From Sequoia sempervirens (taxonomy: Eukaryota > Streptophyta > Pinopsida > Cupressales > Cupressaceae): a DNA stretch of 64,000 nt. Numbering within the stretch: position 1 is the stretch's first letter; the number at the start of each line of letters is the position of its first letter. Position numbers and translations under genes: made by a program. Positions 36,256 to 48,158 of this stretch are shown here, piece after piece. Below the pieces are notes generated by a model. It was not told where the DNA came from, ran no database searches, and worked only from the letters and a program-made list of their open reading frames with translations. The stretch covers positions 495,521,370 to 495,585,369 of the forward strand of contig VDFB02270651.1 in the NCBI GenBank assembly GCA_007258455.2, given 5' to 3'.

Positions 36256-37099
36256 ATGATGATGGGTCAAGGCTAGTAACGAGACTGGGGACAAGACCAA
36301 GGATATGATTAGATGATTTGGGCTAAATGGAATGGATAGGGATTTGATAGAGATGTGAGATAAGGATAAAGGATGAATGGATGGGGGGATACATGTAAGA
36401 TGATAGAATAGAAAATGAAATGCAATCCTAATGCAATTTGCCATCTTTGGAGCACTAATTTTTGCTATAGCATAAGACACAAAACGCCAGGGTATGAAGA
36501 ACCAAGGCGGATTAGTGTCTAATGCATAAAACAAACACAATAAACAAGAAGGCTATCCCAATACCCCAAAGTCACGAAGACCTTTGTCGGGCCAGGTATT
36601 GGAGATAACCACAAGCACAAAAGGATGCCCCAGCATAACACAAGACCTCAGGGATCTTGGTGGGTACTATGTGGGACAACCAAGAAGATGTGATCAAACA
36701 AACGATCAAGATATGTCCCTATGTGGACCAATCAAAACACACCATAATATAATAGATCATGGCAGCCTTGACAAGTGATGATAGGGAGCTCAAATGATAA
36801 ACAAAAACCAAAAGCATCAAAAGATCGCAATCAATTTCAAGTGTCCTTTGCCATAGGATCAAGGGGATGGATGGGATTGATGAGGTCTGTTAGGAAGGAT
36901 TCATCCTATTGAGACTGATGATAGATACTAAGCTAAAAGATCGATATGACATAGGATATTCAAAACTGATTGGATCTCATGATACAAGTGGATCTTGTTT
37001 GTAAATAATTGGCTAGATAAGGGCATAGCTTGACAACACGACACAAGGAAGACAAGACACAAGACATGAGACTAACACATGCTAGCGACCTAGGGGCTC
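36256..37099 (-). other. Element H non-coding sequence between tandem repeats
   Basis: Low-complexity GGAT/GATGA-rich sequence. No recognisable coding region. Confidence 0.6.
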
Positions 37100-37623
37100 A
37101 AGGGCCGATCAAATATTAGCCTTGCCTATGTGGAAGCGCAGAGCCCTCGTAGTTCGATAAAAGGCGGACGACTGACCATGATGGAGATTTCGATGGATGA
37201 CCAAGATAGGATGGAGAACAGGAGAAAAGTGGACAATATAGATCGATGATGGATGGAACCCCGGGGCGATGAAAGTGCAGGGGTAATGTAGTTTGACAAG
37301 AGGCCACAGACAACGGACCATGATGGAGATTTTGATGGATGACCAAGATAGGATGGAGAAAAGGAGAAAAGTGGACAATATAGATCGATGATGGATGGAA
37401 CCCCGGGGGCGATGAAAGCGCAGGGGTAATGTAGTTTGACAAGAGGCCACAGACAACAGACCATGATGGAAATTTTGATGGATGACCAAGATAGGATGGA
37501 GAACAGGAGAAAAGTGGACAATATAGATCGATGATGGATGGAACCCCGAGGGCGGATCAAATGATCGACCTTGCCTACGTGAAAGTGTAGGGGCAACGTA
37601 GTTCGACAAAAGGGCACAGACAA
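37100..37623. repeat. Element H tandem repeat, ~142-bp unit, about 3.5 copies
   Basis: Units begin GACCATGATGGAGATTT at 37174, 37316 and 37459, each containing GACAATATAGATCGATGATGG and a GGGGCGATGAAAG block. A half unit precedes them. The long minus-strand open frame across 37109-38113 is caused by this repeat and by stop-poor simple sequence. Confidence 0.92.
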
Positions 37624-40390
37624 GTGATGATGAAAGATGATGAGATAACCTTAGATAAGGGGTTAAAATGAGGGAACTGACATGACGGAACAAGATAGAC
37701 CGGTTGGATTGGATTGGAGGATGATGGTGATCACGAAGCTCAGGGATGGGATAGTTATCCAAGTTATCAAAGATGAAGTGGGTGAATGACATGCCATAGA
37801 GATGAATGATGAAATGATGAGCGATGAGATAGAAAAGATGTGCAAAAGAAGTAGAAGTGATGACGATAAGATAGATGACATTGGATTGCGTGGGAAGCCT
37901 ATAGCTAGATACCAATGACAAGGGATTATGAGATGGGATGAGGGAGGGGGGAGGATGGTGGAGGAAAAGGATTGTTTGGGTGGATTGGATAGAGGGATAA
38001 GGATTTGGATGAGGAAAAGGTGACCAAATGGATAGATGACTGATTATTGGAACTAGAAGGTGAAGGGCGGGAACAGGTGGAAGATTACTCATAATGAGTA
38101 AACAATTGATCAAGATTATGGAATGAGAGTGTGAAATGATAAAAGGAGGTTTGATGAAGGTTTGAGATGATAGGAGGTTTGATGAATGGTTACATGGAAT
38201 GATTGAATGGATTAATTAGAATTGATGAATAGGACAAAATTGAAGAAGATTGAGGGAGGGATCTTAAGACTTTGTTCGGTATCCAAAGACATTGACTGCA
38301 GATGGATGAAAGCTCAGATTAGGGGTTTGGTTAAGCTCAGATTGGGATAAGATTAAAGCTCAGATGAGGATTGGATTGAAGACTAGAATGATTGAAGGAT
38401 ATGATTGGATTGATTCTACACCGAGTTCCGGGGCTTAAAGGGCATAAGGTGTTGACCAGCAAATTTTTCCAAATTTGGCAATTTTCAAAAATTGTCAAAT
38501 TTTTCCATTTTAGGAAACTTCATGGTCATATGTTTGAGAGTCCCAATTTTTTCCAAGAAATACCCATTGGGGAGATAGGATGAATTTCCAACTAACATCC
38601 CAGATTTGAGATATGCATTTAGAGTTATAAGCAAAAACAATTTTTTAAAATGCTAGAAAAAAACACTAAATTGGAATTTTGAGGGTCAAGATGAAACTTT
38701 CAGGCCCCAAAAATGGGTCAAAACGGGTTCCAACGGCTTTGAAAGAAACCCGTTGGAAATCCACTCGTTATCGTGTACCGCAACTCCCCATCAAATTTCA
38801 GCTCAAACGGACACCCGAGTAAAAAGTTATGGCCTCCGGAAGTTTCGGTGTAAAAATCAAAAATCAAATTTGAAAATTTCAAGACATGGGTTTTGATGGT
38901 GGAGAAAAATTAGAAACTGGGTCGGGATCAGTTTTTTGAAAAAGAAAGCAAAAATGTGATTTTTTGGCAAGATAAGCGGCGCGCCATAGTGGGGCGTACC
39001 CGAGAGGGAAGATTGACCCGATCGGAGTGACACCTACCTATGGGCGGCACACCCGGGGGTGGAGCCACCCCTGGCAAATCACCGACGGGCTGACATCATG
39101 ATCAGCTGAGTCACCCGGACCGGGCTGAGCTCTTCAGAGGGCGGCAGGTCCCACTGACAGCATGCTGACATCACCATGACGGTGATTACCCAGAAGGCGG
39201 TCCCGCCTGATAAGCGGACACGCTCGCACCTGGCGATACGCCCGCAACGTACGGATACTCGGAGGGCGGACCGAAGGGACGACACGCCCGGGGGGTGGAG
39301 TGGCTATGAAAAAGAAAAGAATAATGAGGGATGGGACAAGGGACATTTGAGAAAAGAGAAAAGATTGAAAAGATGTGTAAAAGAAGCAGAAGTGATGGCG
39401 ATGAGATAAAGGGCATTGGGTTGCATGGAATGAGGCCTATAGCCAAATACCGATGACAAGGGAGTGTGAGATGGGATGAAGATAAAGTCAAAAGAATGGA
39501 TGAAGGATGGGAGGGATTATAAGGATTGGGAGATGAAGGGGATGGATATAAAGATAAAGATGGGGAGATGGAAGGGATGCTATGATAGATGAAAGAAATG
39601 CTAGGATAGATGGATACGAATATAAGGATGGGGAGATGGGAGGGATGTTGTGATAGATGAAAGAAATGCTAGGATAGATGGATACGAAGATGAAGGGATG
39701 TTATGATAGATGATGTCTCCAAGGACTATGTCACAAAGGAAGCAGATGCCCCCACTCTAGATATGTCATATATGATGAGGCATGAGGGATGGGAGATGAG
39801 TGGATGGGAAGATAAAGGAGATAACTAGAGGTGGATGGGATAAGTGACCAAGGAATATGATAGAGCATGGAGGAAGGGAATGTATACCAAGAGGTGTCCA
39901 AAGCATGTATAGATAGGTTCCTCTGTTTTGATCAAGTTCACAAGAAGGATGGAGGGATGGGAGATAAATGGGATATGATGGTAGGATGCGGAAGATAGGT
40001 GGGACGGAGGGGTTTTATGAAGAGGATGGATAATAGGAAGATGGGTGCATAGCGGGAAGCATAGCAGGAAGCATAGTGGGAATGCATATCAGGAAGTTGC
40101 CCCCAAGTGTAGATGGGGATTTACGCATGACGCCTATTTGCCAGGTTTTCATCATCGTACTTATCCAAGGCACTTGTTTGCCAAGTTTTCACCATTGGAC
40201 GAATTATTTCTCTTTTCTTTTTTCTTTTTGGATTTTTAGACTTTTTCTGAATTTTTGGATATGAGGGGGATGAAAAGGGATAAGGATATGGATATGGATG
40301 AAGGACTCAAGCATCAAGTTCTATACGAGGTAGTAAGAGCCCATGTTCGAACCGACTATTGGATGTTGGTACAACCTTAGGATAAATGGA
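37624..40390 (-). other. Element H long non-coding region
   Basis: Dominated by GGAT / GATGAGATGGG-type simple motifs on the plus strand. Bases about 38690-39300 differ: GC-rich and with complex sequence, including a repeated GGGCG(T/G)(A/C)(C/G) theme (GGGGCGTACCC, GGGCGGCACACCC). No pol-like or other coding motif found. Confidence 0.55.
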
Positions 40391-43299
40391 TTATGCTAGA
40401 GGATGAATTAGGGGGATTTGAGAGGGGAGATACATGGGATAATGGATGGGATGCTGGAAAGGGTATGGATGGAATGATGGGGTGGATATGTGATGGGGAG
40501 ATGTGTTCAGGACCAACATTGGCACATGTGGTGGTGGATGTGAAAAGATAAGAGGATTACTGGATGGAGAATGTGTGGATAATGGAGATGGGGCAGTGAA
40601 CTTTGGAACATAAGGGCCCAAAACAGACTTAGGAGATAAAAGGGGTGTATGACTAGCTTTTGGATTAGCAACTTTGGATGTTCTTACAGATTTTTCATGT
40701 GATGGCATTGCATTTTTTTTCTTTGGGATCCACATGGTTTTGATCTTTGCTTTGGTGGGCCTTTGTGGCCTATAGATTTGATTTGGATTTTGGATTTTGT
40801 TTTGCTTTGCTTTAACATGTCTTTTAGAAGGGACATGGGAAGCTTTTGATTCATGTGGATGTTTGGATTTATGCATTTTTATGTTAGCATCCAAAGTGCA
40901 TTTAGTAGCCATGGGATGGGTGTGAATAGATGGATGATGTGGAGCGAGGAAGGGAGGAGTATGTGGATTATGTGTAGACGGAGGATGTGCAGGTATGTGC
41001 TTTTGTTGATCCTGATTGGGGGACATGTGAGAGGGATGTTTATGATGGATGAGATGGATAGGTGATGAATGGATGAAGGGATAGATAGGATGAGATGGAG
41101 GAGGTGATTTTGGGATATACGGACCCAAAGTAAATGGAGTGGGTGGAGGGACATAAGGACCCAGGATGAATGGAGTAGATGAAGGATGGGATATGGTGGA
41201 TGGAGGGATGTAAGGACCCAAAATGGATGGAGCAGATGAAGGAGGGATATGGACGGTGGTTTTGAGACGATATGATAGAGGAGGAGGGATGGCAACATAT
41301 GATCTAGTGGGGTGATGGGAAGAGCTAACATTTCTTTTGGAAAAGGCTCGTTGAGGACGTCTAGAGGTTGTACCAACATCTTTTGATTGTGAGGCTTGGG
41401 AAATAGGTCCAAGACCTTGCATGCAGACTTGTTCTTTGACTTGGATGGGCTCTAAAATACCTTGCTCATGAAGGCCTAGACCTTTTCCTTGATAGTTCAT
41501 TTTCTTGAGCATGCGGTCCATGATAGGATTTGTGTTATTCTGGAAACATGATGTGAGTCCATCATTAGGTGGAGGATGATGGGTGGTAAATACACTATGC
41601 TTTTCTTCTGCGAGGAGGCCACCATGGAAGAATGTGAGAGTACCAAGGGGATATGCAAGCGATGTAGGTATAGCAGTTTTAGGCGATGATGGGGGATCAT
41701 GAGAGGGAGATGGTGGGATAGCAGCATGTGGATGGGTGGTATCGGGAGAGGGATTAGGGGATATGATAGGATTTGGATTTGTGGTAGTGGGATCATGCAA
41801 TGGAGATGGAGATGGAGTGGTGGAAGATTGAATGATAGGGGGATCATGGGATGGAATGGATGGGGGACTGTGATCTTGCAGTAGACTAGATGGGATAGTA
41901 GGATCTTGATCTAGAGGAGGGGATATGTTGGCATGCTTTGGATCAAGCTCTTGGCATGACGCATCTTGTGTGGATGGAAGGATAACAGAGTGTTGGAGAG
42001 ACTCTTCAAGTTGGGGAGATGGAAGGATGGAGGATTCAATGCAGTCATCAGAATGGATTTGGGTGTCATCGATGGGTTTTGATGACTCTTGGAGTAGGGG
42101 TGGATGGATCAATGGATTCAACGGATTTAAAGGATGTGATGGTAGGAGATGGGGGCTCGATGGATTCAGAGGGTGTGATGGTAGGAGATGTGGGTTCAAT
42201 GGATTTAGTGGGTTCAATGGTTTCAATGGTTTGATCAGTGCTAGGGGTGGTAACAACAATGATAGGTGTGGTATGGAGAAGGCTCTCATCACTAGTTACC
42301 GTGGATGATAGATTGGGATGGCATGGTTCCATGACTTCAACATGTGGAGTTGGGGGTGGCTTTTTTGTTATAAGTCCTTGGAGAATTTCTTGAGTGAGGG
42401 ACTTGAATGCTCTAGGTTGAGATGGCGTGGTAGGAGTGGATGATGGATTATGGATTGGTGGTCTAGGGTTAGATGGAGGAATGGGATTGAATGTAGGACT
42501 ATGAGTAGATGGGGGATTAGGAGTGGATGGAGGACTAGGAGTAGATGGATGAATGGGATTGGATGGAGGACTAGGAGTAGATGGGTGAATGGGATTAGAT
42601 GGAGGACTGGGAGTAGATGGAGGACTAGGATTGGATGGAGAGTTAAGGTAAGGATATTGGAGTGGTGAATTAAGATAGGGGGACATGGATTGTGGATTAG
42701 GACAAGAGGATATAGGTGGTGTAGTGGAACAAGAGGATGTGGGGGATGAATTATAATAAGGGTATTGGGATGGTGGATTAGGATGAGGATATGTGGATGT
42801 AGGATTAAGGTAAAAGGGCATGGATGTAGGATTAAGATAGGAAGGTACAAATGTAGGATTAGAGTGAGTAGATTGGCATGGATGATTAGGGTAGTGGGTA
42901 TATGCGGATGAAGGATTTAAATAGGAGGATGGTGGATGGGGGATTAGGAGAGGGATATTGAGATGGTAGACTAGGATAAGAGGATGCGGGTGTTGGATAA
43001 GGGGATGATGTAGATGAAGGATATGATGGATATGACGGATATCCCTTGTAAAAGGTAGCAGGAGCAACATGATTAGGCATGGATGAAGACATAACGGGAT
43101 AACTCGAGGGGGTGATTGGATTTTGGAAAGTGGGTGGAGAAAGCTTACTAGCAATGATAGTGTCAAGGGGATCTATGTCATATTCTTCTTGATCGACAAG
43201 ACTTTCATTATCATCGTCCACATAATTAGGGTTTCCCTTGACTATTATTGATGGAGGATGAGGATTCATGAGGGTGAAAGGATAAAGAGGATGAGTCAA
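40391..43299 (-). pseudogene. Element H ORF: Pro-rich protein with G-patch-like motif, in three frames
   Basis: It runs on the minus strand. The first ATG is about 43269 (MNPHPPSIIVKGNPNYVDDD); upstream start is uncertain. The frame changes near 42930 and near 42080, then stays open to the stop at about 40391. The predicted protein is about 970 residues, dominated by Pro, Ser, His and Thr, with SPPSTP-like repeats (about 42480-42650) and repeated LGPY(I/V)P (about 41250-41080). At about 41521-41430 lies a G-patch-like segment, MDRMLKKMNYQGKGLGLHEQ then GILEP; G-patches bind nucleic acid or helicases. Two frame changes in a young element are odd and could be real decay or an intron. Role unknown; its position in a pol-less element suggests gag-like function. 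Confidence 0.65.
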
Positions 43300-44160
43300 T
43301 GATTTGGGATGGAAGTGGACTAAAGTTCAAATCGGGATTTAGATTAAGCCCAAACTTGGATTGGATTGAAGCTCAGATTAGGATGATTGGCTGATGTGAT
43401 GGGATTGATTTTGATTTTGATGGGATTCGGTAGATGGATGAATGGATAGGGATGTGATTGGATCAGATTTGGATTTGGATCAAATATATTGGATCGGATT
43501 GGAGTTCAATTGAATTGGATTTTGATTTGATTGGATTAGGATTTGATTAGATTGGATTGGATTGGATTTGATTGGATTGGATTAGGATTTGATTAGATTG
43601 GATTTGGATTGAAAGAGATGAGAGGGAGACCTTAAGCTTGATCACATGAGATTACCCTTAGTAACCCTAGAGCTTTGATTGATTAATAGGATGATTACGG
43701 CACCGAATCCACCTTAAGCTAGGAATGGATTGATTGGGCCGAGGATGATAACTTACAACACCGAATTCACCTCAAGATGGATGTGAATTGATTGGGTTTG
43801 AAGTTAAAGACTAATAATCAAGTTCAAGCACTATAGTCAATTCGGGTAACCACTTAGTAATACAAGGTTAGGATGGTTTGGCTATAGGTGGTGTTTGGAG
43901 ATGTAAATGGTAAGAGATGGTTGGTGGATTAGGAAGAAATTAGAATGAATGGGGGGTTAAGGATAATTGTGGAGAATGTATGGGGATTTAGGATAGTTGA
44001 ACGAAAGTTTAGAATAAGGAGATGGAGGTTTAAAAGGGATAAATGGAGATTTTTGAAAGTTTAAAGTGACAAAACGAAGGTTTGGGATGATGAGGTAATG
44101 GTTGGGAATGGTGAAATGAAGGTTTAAAGGTTGAATGAATCCAAATGGGGGGATTTTAGG
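43300..44160 (-). other. Element H leader sequence with GATTGGATT simple repeats
   Basis: Bases about 43440-43620 are an irregular repeat of GATTGGATT / GGATTTGATT. The remainder is purine-rich, non-coding sequence between the ORF and the hairpin arrays. Confidence 0.65.
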
Positions 44161-44167
44161 TGTTCAG

Positions 44168-44290
44168 GAGGGCGTAATTGCACTTCTGCAGCAAAATAGG
44201 AGCGTAGCCGCCCTTCTGCATCAAAACAGGGGCGTAGCCGCCCTTCTGCAGCAAAACAGGGGCGTAGCCGCCCTTCTGTAGCAAAACAGA
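44168..44290. repeat. Element H hairpin repeat array 1 (4 units of ~30 bp)
   Basis: Four units of GGGCGTAGCCGCCCTTCTGC followed by AGCAAAACAG. Each unit contains GGGCG-TAGC-CGCCC, a 5-bp-stem inverted repeat. Same unit as the array at 45101-45525. Confidence 0.92.
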
Positions 44291-45100
44291 GGCTTGGTTT
44301 GATACAAATGGCTATGGCAAGGACTTTAAAATGATAATGATAAGGCCAAATTGTTAAGAATTCACTGGTTTCTCACAGGAAAACACTCTCAAGAAAATAC
44401 AACCCTTTGATTAGTGCTGAGGGTATGGCAAAAGTGGTCTTAATCTAGGATGCACAAGGTATCTAGTGAGTCCTCGATATACTCTCGGTATGTGAGGCAC
44501 AACCGTGAACACCAGCCCGTCACAAGCGTGAGTCGGGAACCCCAGCGAGATACTAAAGGGCTCAGACCAACTCTTCACATCTATCTAGGTATCACCCTAG
44601 CTTCGACACTCCACCAATTACGACGTGACTGGATTGGGGTACAGCTTTCGCTCTCCCCCCTTTGTATACCCCGCCGGTACGCGTGGTTGGAATCATCCCT
44701 TGGGGTGATGAAATCTCCAAGCAGGTCCCACTATGAAGAAAGCACTAACCGCTTCCAACTACTCCCCAGGCTCACACAAAGTGCAAGGGGAAAGCGGAAA
44801 CAAGCTAATACTCCCTTAGGGTAACACAAAAAGACAAGAACAAAAAAAAACGAATATTACTCCCCCTAATTAAGCTATGTTCTTAGATTAATACAAACAG
44901 CAAGGATGATTTTAAAGAAGATTGAGCAAATGGATAGCCCTGCAAGCAAATATTAGATATTTTATCCCGCTTTCTCCATCACCTTCACAAGAATATGCTG
45001 CAAAAGGTTAGCACAAAACACATGTATCCTTGCAAGAACAACGTTAATGAGAAAAATAACAATTAAATCTGAAATCAAAATACCAATTTTACCTTCCAGG
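44291..45100 (-). other. Element H leader between the two hairpin arrays
   Basis: Complex, GC-richer sequence (44440-44830), then AT-rich. A segment at about 44755-44820 (CTCCCCAGGCTCACACAAAG, TGCAAGGGGAAAGC, AATACTCCC) resembles 59425-59585 in insert G. No convincing ORF. Confidence 0.5.
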
Positions 45101-45525
45101 GGGCGCAGTCGCCCTTCTGCAGCAAAACAGGGGTGTAGACGCATTTCTGCAGCAAAACAGGGGCGTAGCCGCCCTTCTGCAGAAAAATGGGGCGTAGCCG
45201 CCCTTCTGCGGAAGATGGGGCGTAGCCGCCCTTCTGCGCAAAAATGGGGCGTAGCCGCCCTTCTGCAGAAAAATGGGGTGTAGCCGCCCTTCTGCGCAAA
45301 AATGGGGCGTAGCCACCCTTCTACGGAAAAATGGGGCGTAGCCGCCCTTCTGCGCAAAAATGGGGTGTAGCCGCCTTTCTGCGGAAAATGGGGCGTAGCC
45401 GCCCTTCTGTGCAAAAATGGGGCGTAGCCGCCCGTCTGCGCAAAAATGGGGCGTAGCCGCCCTTCTGCGGAAAATGGGGCGTAGCCACCCTTCTGCGCAA
45501 AAATGGGGCGTAGCCGCCCTTCTGT
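45101..45525. repeat. Element H hairpin repeat array 2 (15 units of 28-30 bp)
   Basis: Fifteen consecutive units of GGG(C/T)GTAGCCGCCCTTCTGC plus an A-rich spacer (GCAAAAATG, AGAAAAATG or GGAAAATG). Most units keep a GGGCG...CGCCC inverted repeat. The array lies about 60 bp from the primer-site-like sequence, so it would be near the 5' end of the element RNA. Open frames through it are repeat artefacts. Confidence 0.95.
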
Positions 45526-45583
45526 GACGTGTTCCTGTAAAAACTTAAACAACAGCAAACGTAAAATATGGGAACCCATTTGT

Positions 45584-45603
45584 GGGTCCCACCGGGCATG
45601 CCA
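45584..45603 (-). other. Element H primer-site-like sequence
   Basis: On the minus strand TGGCATGCCCGGTGGGACCC starts a few bases inside the right LTR border. It matches the corresponding site of element C at 17 of 18 positions. Confidence 0.7.
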
Positions 45604-45607
45604 GAAA

Positions 45608-46948
45608 TGTATACCCTGATATTTGCACTTCTCTAAATGAGCAAAACAACTAAGAGATATGAAAAACAAAATACCAAGGACACCTCAAGATTAGCCAAAA
45701 GAGAGTGACAAAACACTAAAGAAAGTAGATAACACAAAACAAATAGCTTTACCTTCCTTTGTTGTTGATACTCCTTTGATTGGCCCTTGCTTAAGATAGG
45801 ATGTGTGCTCCTTGATGGCTCTATTGAAGATCCTTACTATGTGCTTGGATGCAAATGCAAGTGGATGTGATTGAAAATTGGATGAGTGCACAAAATGGCA
45901 GCATGTAGTTGCAAATTGACTAAGTGTTGAGAAGGAAAATTGGCAGCATAAGATTGCTCCAAATCAAAATTCTTCTCCAAATGCCCTTGAGGAGGGGGTA
46001 TTTATAGAGGAACTTGAATTCTCTAGAGAATTCAAGGGTCAAGATTGATCCAACAAGGTTAAGATGAAGGGCTATGGTGGGTTGAGAACCCACAAGCCCT
46101 CACATCTTGACATGTGGAGGGTGAAGTGGCCAAGGGTGGATGAGATGAAAATGAGTTGTCAAAAAGGTACATGAGGTGGAAAATGACATGCACCTTGGGG
46201 GATGAGAGGATTTCCACACAAAAGGGATTTTTTGTCCCCAAATGGGAGTGAAAGGGACATTTGAGGAATTTTAGAATTTCTCAAAAATCTACATGGGAAA
46301 AGGAAAGGTGGTTGGGGGGATAAATGTGAATTAAAAATTTGCATTCCTAGGATGATCTAGAGGGTAAAAGGTGGGCTCCAAAAAGGTGGGACTTGGTCAC
46401 ATGTGGAGATTGTGACAAGTCCAAGGTTGGTCACATGTGGAGATTGTGACAAGTCCAAGGTTCTAGAAGCCTTGGAAGGATGGAATGTGAATTAAAAATT
46501 CACATATAAAATAGGGGAATCTAGGAAGAATAAAAAGGAATTAAAAATTCCTTGGAGAATGATTAGGCTTAATTAATCAGTAATTAGAGGATAATTAGGG
46601 ATAATTAGGATTAAAAGCCAACTTGCAAAAGTTGGAGGATGTGACACATCCTAATCAAGGATTAGGCATGTGCACATCCTTAATGAAGAGATTAGGAGAT
46701 GGATTAGGATTAGATGAAAATGACATGTGAGGAATTAAATAAATGTAATATTTATTTAATTTATTTGATGAAAAGAGGATTTAGGAGGGTAAGGTATTTA
46801 ATTATTAATTAAATACCTTAGGGACTTGACAATATTAAAGATATTAATTAAATAATACTAATATTACTTAATTAACTCGGATAAGAGGATGTTTAGATGA
46901 AAAGTGATAAATTTGAATAAATTAAGTGTCCAAATTTGGATGTCTACA
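45608..46948 (-). repeat. Element H 5' LTR (right copy)
   Basis: 1341 bp, near-identical to 34247-35583. Followed by AAGGC, the right target duplication. Confidence 0.95.
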
Positions 46949-48158
46949 AAGGCAAATGAAGGCTAGGAGGGGGCTTGGAGGGGTCTACGGCTAGCGACAT
47001 CATGCTGATGTCAGCAATCCAGTGTGTTAAATTTGATGGTCATCTGGTTGTCATGGGATATTCCTAGAATATTCCCTCTGTTGTGAAAAAAAGACCTCGT
47101 CGGTAAAAGTTTGTGGTCATCGGTAAACCTTGGGGGATGCTAGAATATTTTGATGAGTTGTCAAAAAATTTCGTGGAAGATTCCTTCACTAGATTTTTTA
47201 CGCATGTGTCAGATTTCAATGGGCAGTCATTGTTTTATTTAATTGGAGGCACTTATTTGAAAGGTTCTATTGGAATCTTTAAGATTTTGGTTGCCTTTTT
47301 TTTTGCTCGGTCAGTTTTAATAAAGCCACCGCTAGCTACAAATGGGGCCCGCATGGGGCTGAGAGGTAGTAGGCAAGTACGATTGCACAATGTACAACCT
47401 TGCGTAGGCCAAACCTGTAAAAAAGAAAATTGTATTTTTTGAAAAGATTTTTGCTTTATGATTTTTTTATTTTTGGAAAAAAAATTAATAAAATTCAATT
47501 TTTTTATTTTGCTTTTTTTATTTGAAAAAGCAATTTTTGATTATTTATTTTTTTATTTTCAAGATAAAATATTTAAAAACCCTAAAATATTATTTTTGAT
47601 CAATGGATTAAAAAAACTAGAATATCAAACCCTCTTGTACCTATGCATGCAAATTGAGGTAGAATAGTTCCCAAATCTAGATACGAATTTGTGTGCCCTT
47701 AAAAAAATTTCCTTTCTTGCAATTGCTCATAAATTGATGAACGACATGAGATCTTTAGGTTTTCAACCATTTTGGATGCAACGATTATGCTCGTTTTTCC
47801 TCAGGATGAGATGATTTTTCCCTCAAGTTCGGATCTCTTAGAATTTGGATAGGAACCTACAGATCTAGAGCTTTGGTACCATGTTGAAGTTAATGATTGA
47901 TTTCAGAAACTCCTAGAAATCACCTGCAAGAAAATATCCTATCACAAAAGAAAGACCAAAGCAACTGATTTTCTATGCAACCAAGATAGAAAAGCTTGAA
48001 TCCAGAAAAGCACTAATATGTGCAATGTATTAACCTAAATGGTTCTAAATTAGTGCAAAGGTGATGCCTGTTTCACCTTAAGATGAGTTGATTTTTCCCT
48101 CAAGGTCGGATCTCTCAGAATTCAAATAGGAAGCTACAGATCTAGAGCTTTGATACCA
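46949..48158 (-). other. Element D 5' leader with primer site and duplicated LTR/leader segment
   Basis: On the minus strand the primer site TGGTATCAAAGC (48158 down to 48147) follows the D 5' LTR; it has one mismatch to the initiator-Met site. A second, diverged copy of the LTR edge plus primer site plus leader occupies about 47800-48040, next to the first copy (about 48085-48335): both contain GAGCTTTG(A/G)TACCATGTTGAA. Bases 46949-47790 are non-coding as far as I can see, apart from a T-rich stretch near 47450-47600. Confidence 0.75.

Larger units (their letters stand above)
34247..46948 (-). mobile_element. Element H: young large non-autonomous LTR retrotransposon
   Basis: 12.7 kb. LTRs 34247-35583 (1337 bp) and 45608-46948 (1341 bp), both TGTATACCCTG ... 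GGATGTCTACA. Target duplication AAGGT / AAGGC (4 of 5). The orientation is minus: a purine tract (complement of 35584-35600) abuts the left LTR and a primer-site-like sequence (45584-45603) abuts the right LTR. By eye the LTRs differ at only about 15-20 positions in 1340, roughly 1-1.5%, so this is the youngest large insertion. No protease, integrase or RT was found in 10 kb of internal sequence. It carries a Pro-rich ORF with a G-patch-like motif, and three kinds of tandem repeat. Confidence 0.92.

Noticed and set aside
37109..38113. 334-codon minus-strand open frame in element H
   Set aside because: Covers the 142-bp tandem repeat and stop-poor GGATGA-type sequence. The predicted protein is low-complexity, repeats in several frames and has no start context or motif.
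40879..42308. Plus-strand and alternative minus-strand open frames over the Pro-rich ORF
   Set aside because: Shadows of the compositionally biased minus-strand ORF; they have no independent features.
45101..45525. CRISPR-like array
   Set aside because: Units are contiguous tandem copies with near-identical A-rich spacers, no unique spacers and no cas genes, inside a plant retrotransposon.
44962..45669. Open frames of 75-235 codons through the hairpin array
   Set aside because: The 28-30 bp unit lacks stops in several frames on both strands; the frames slip with unit length. Repeat artefacts.
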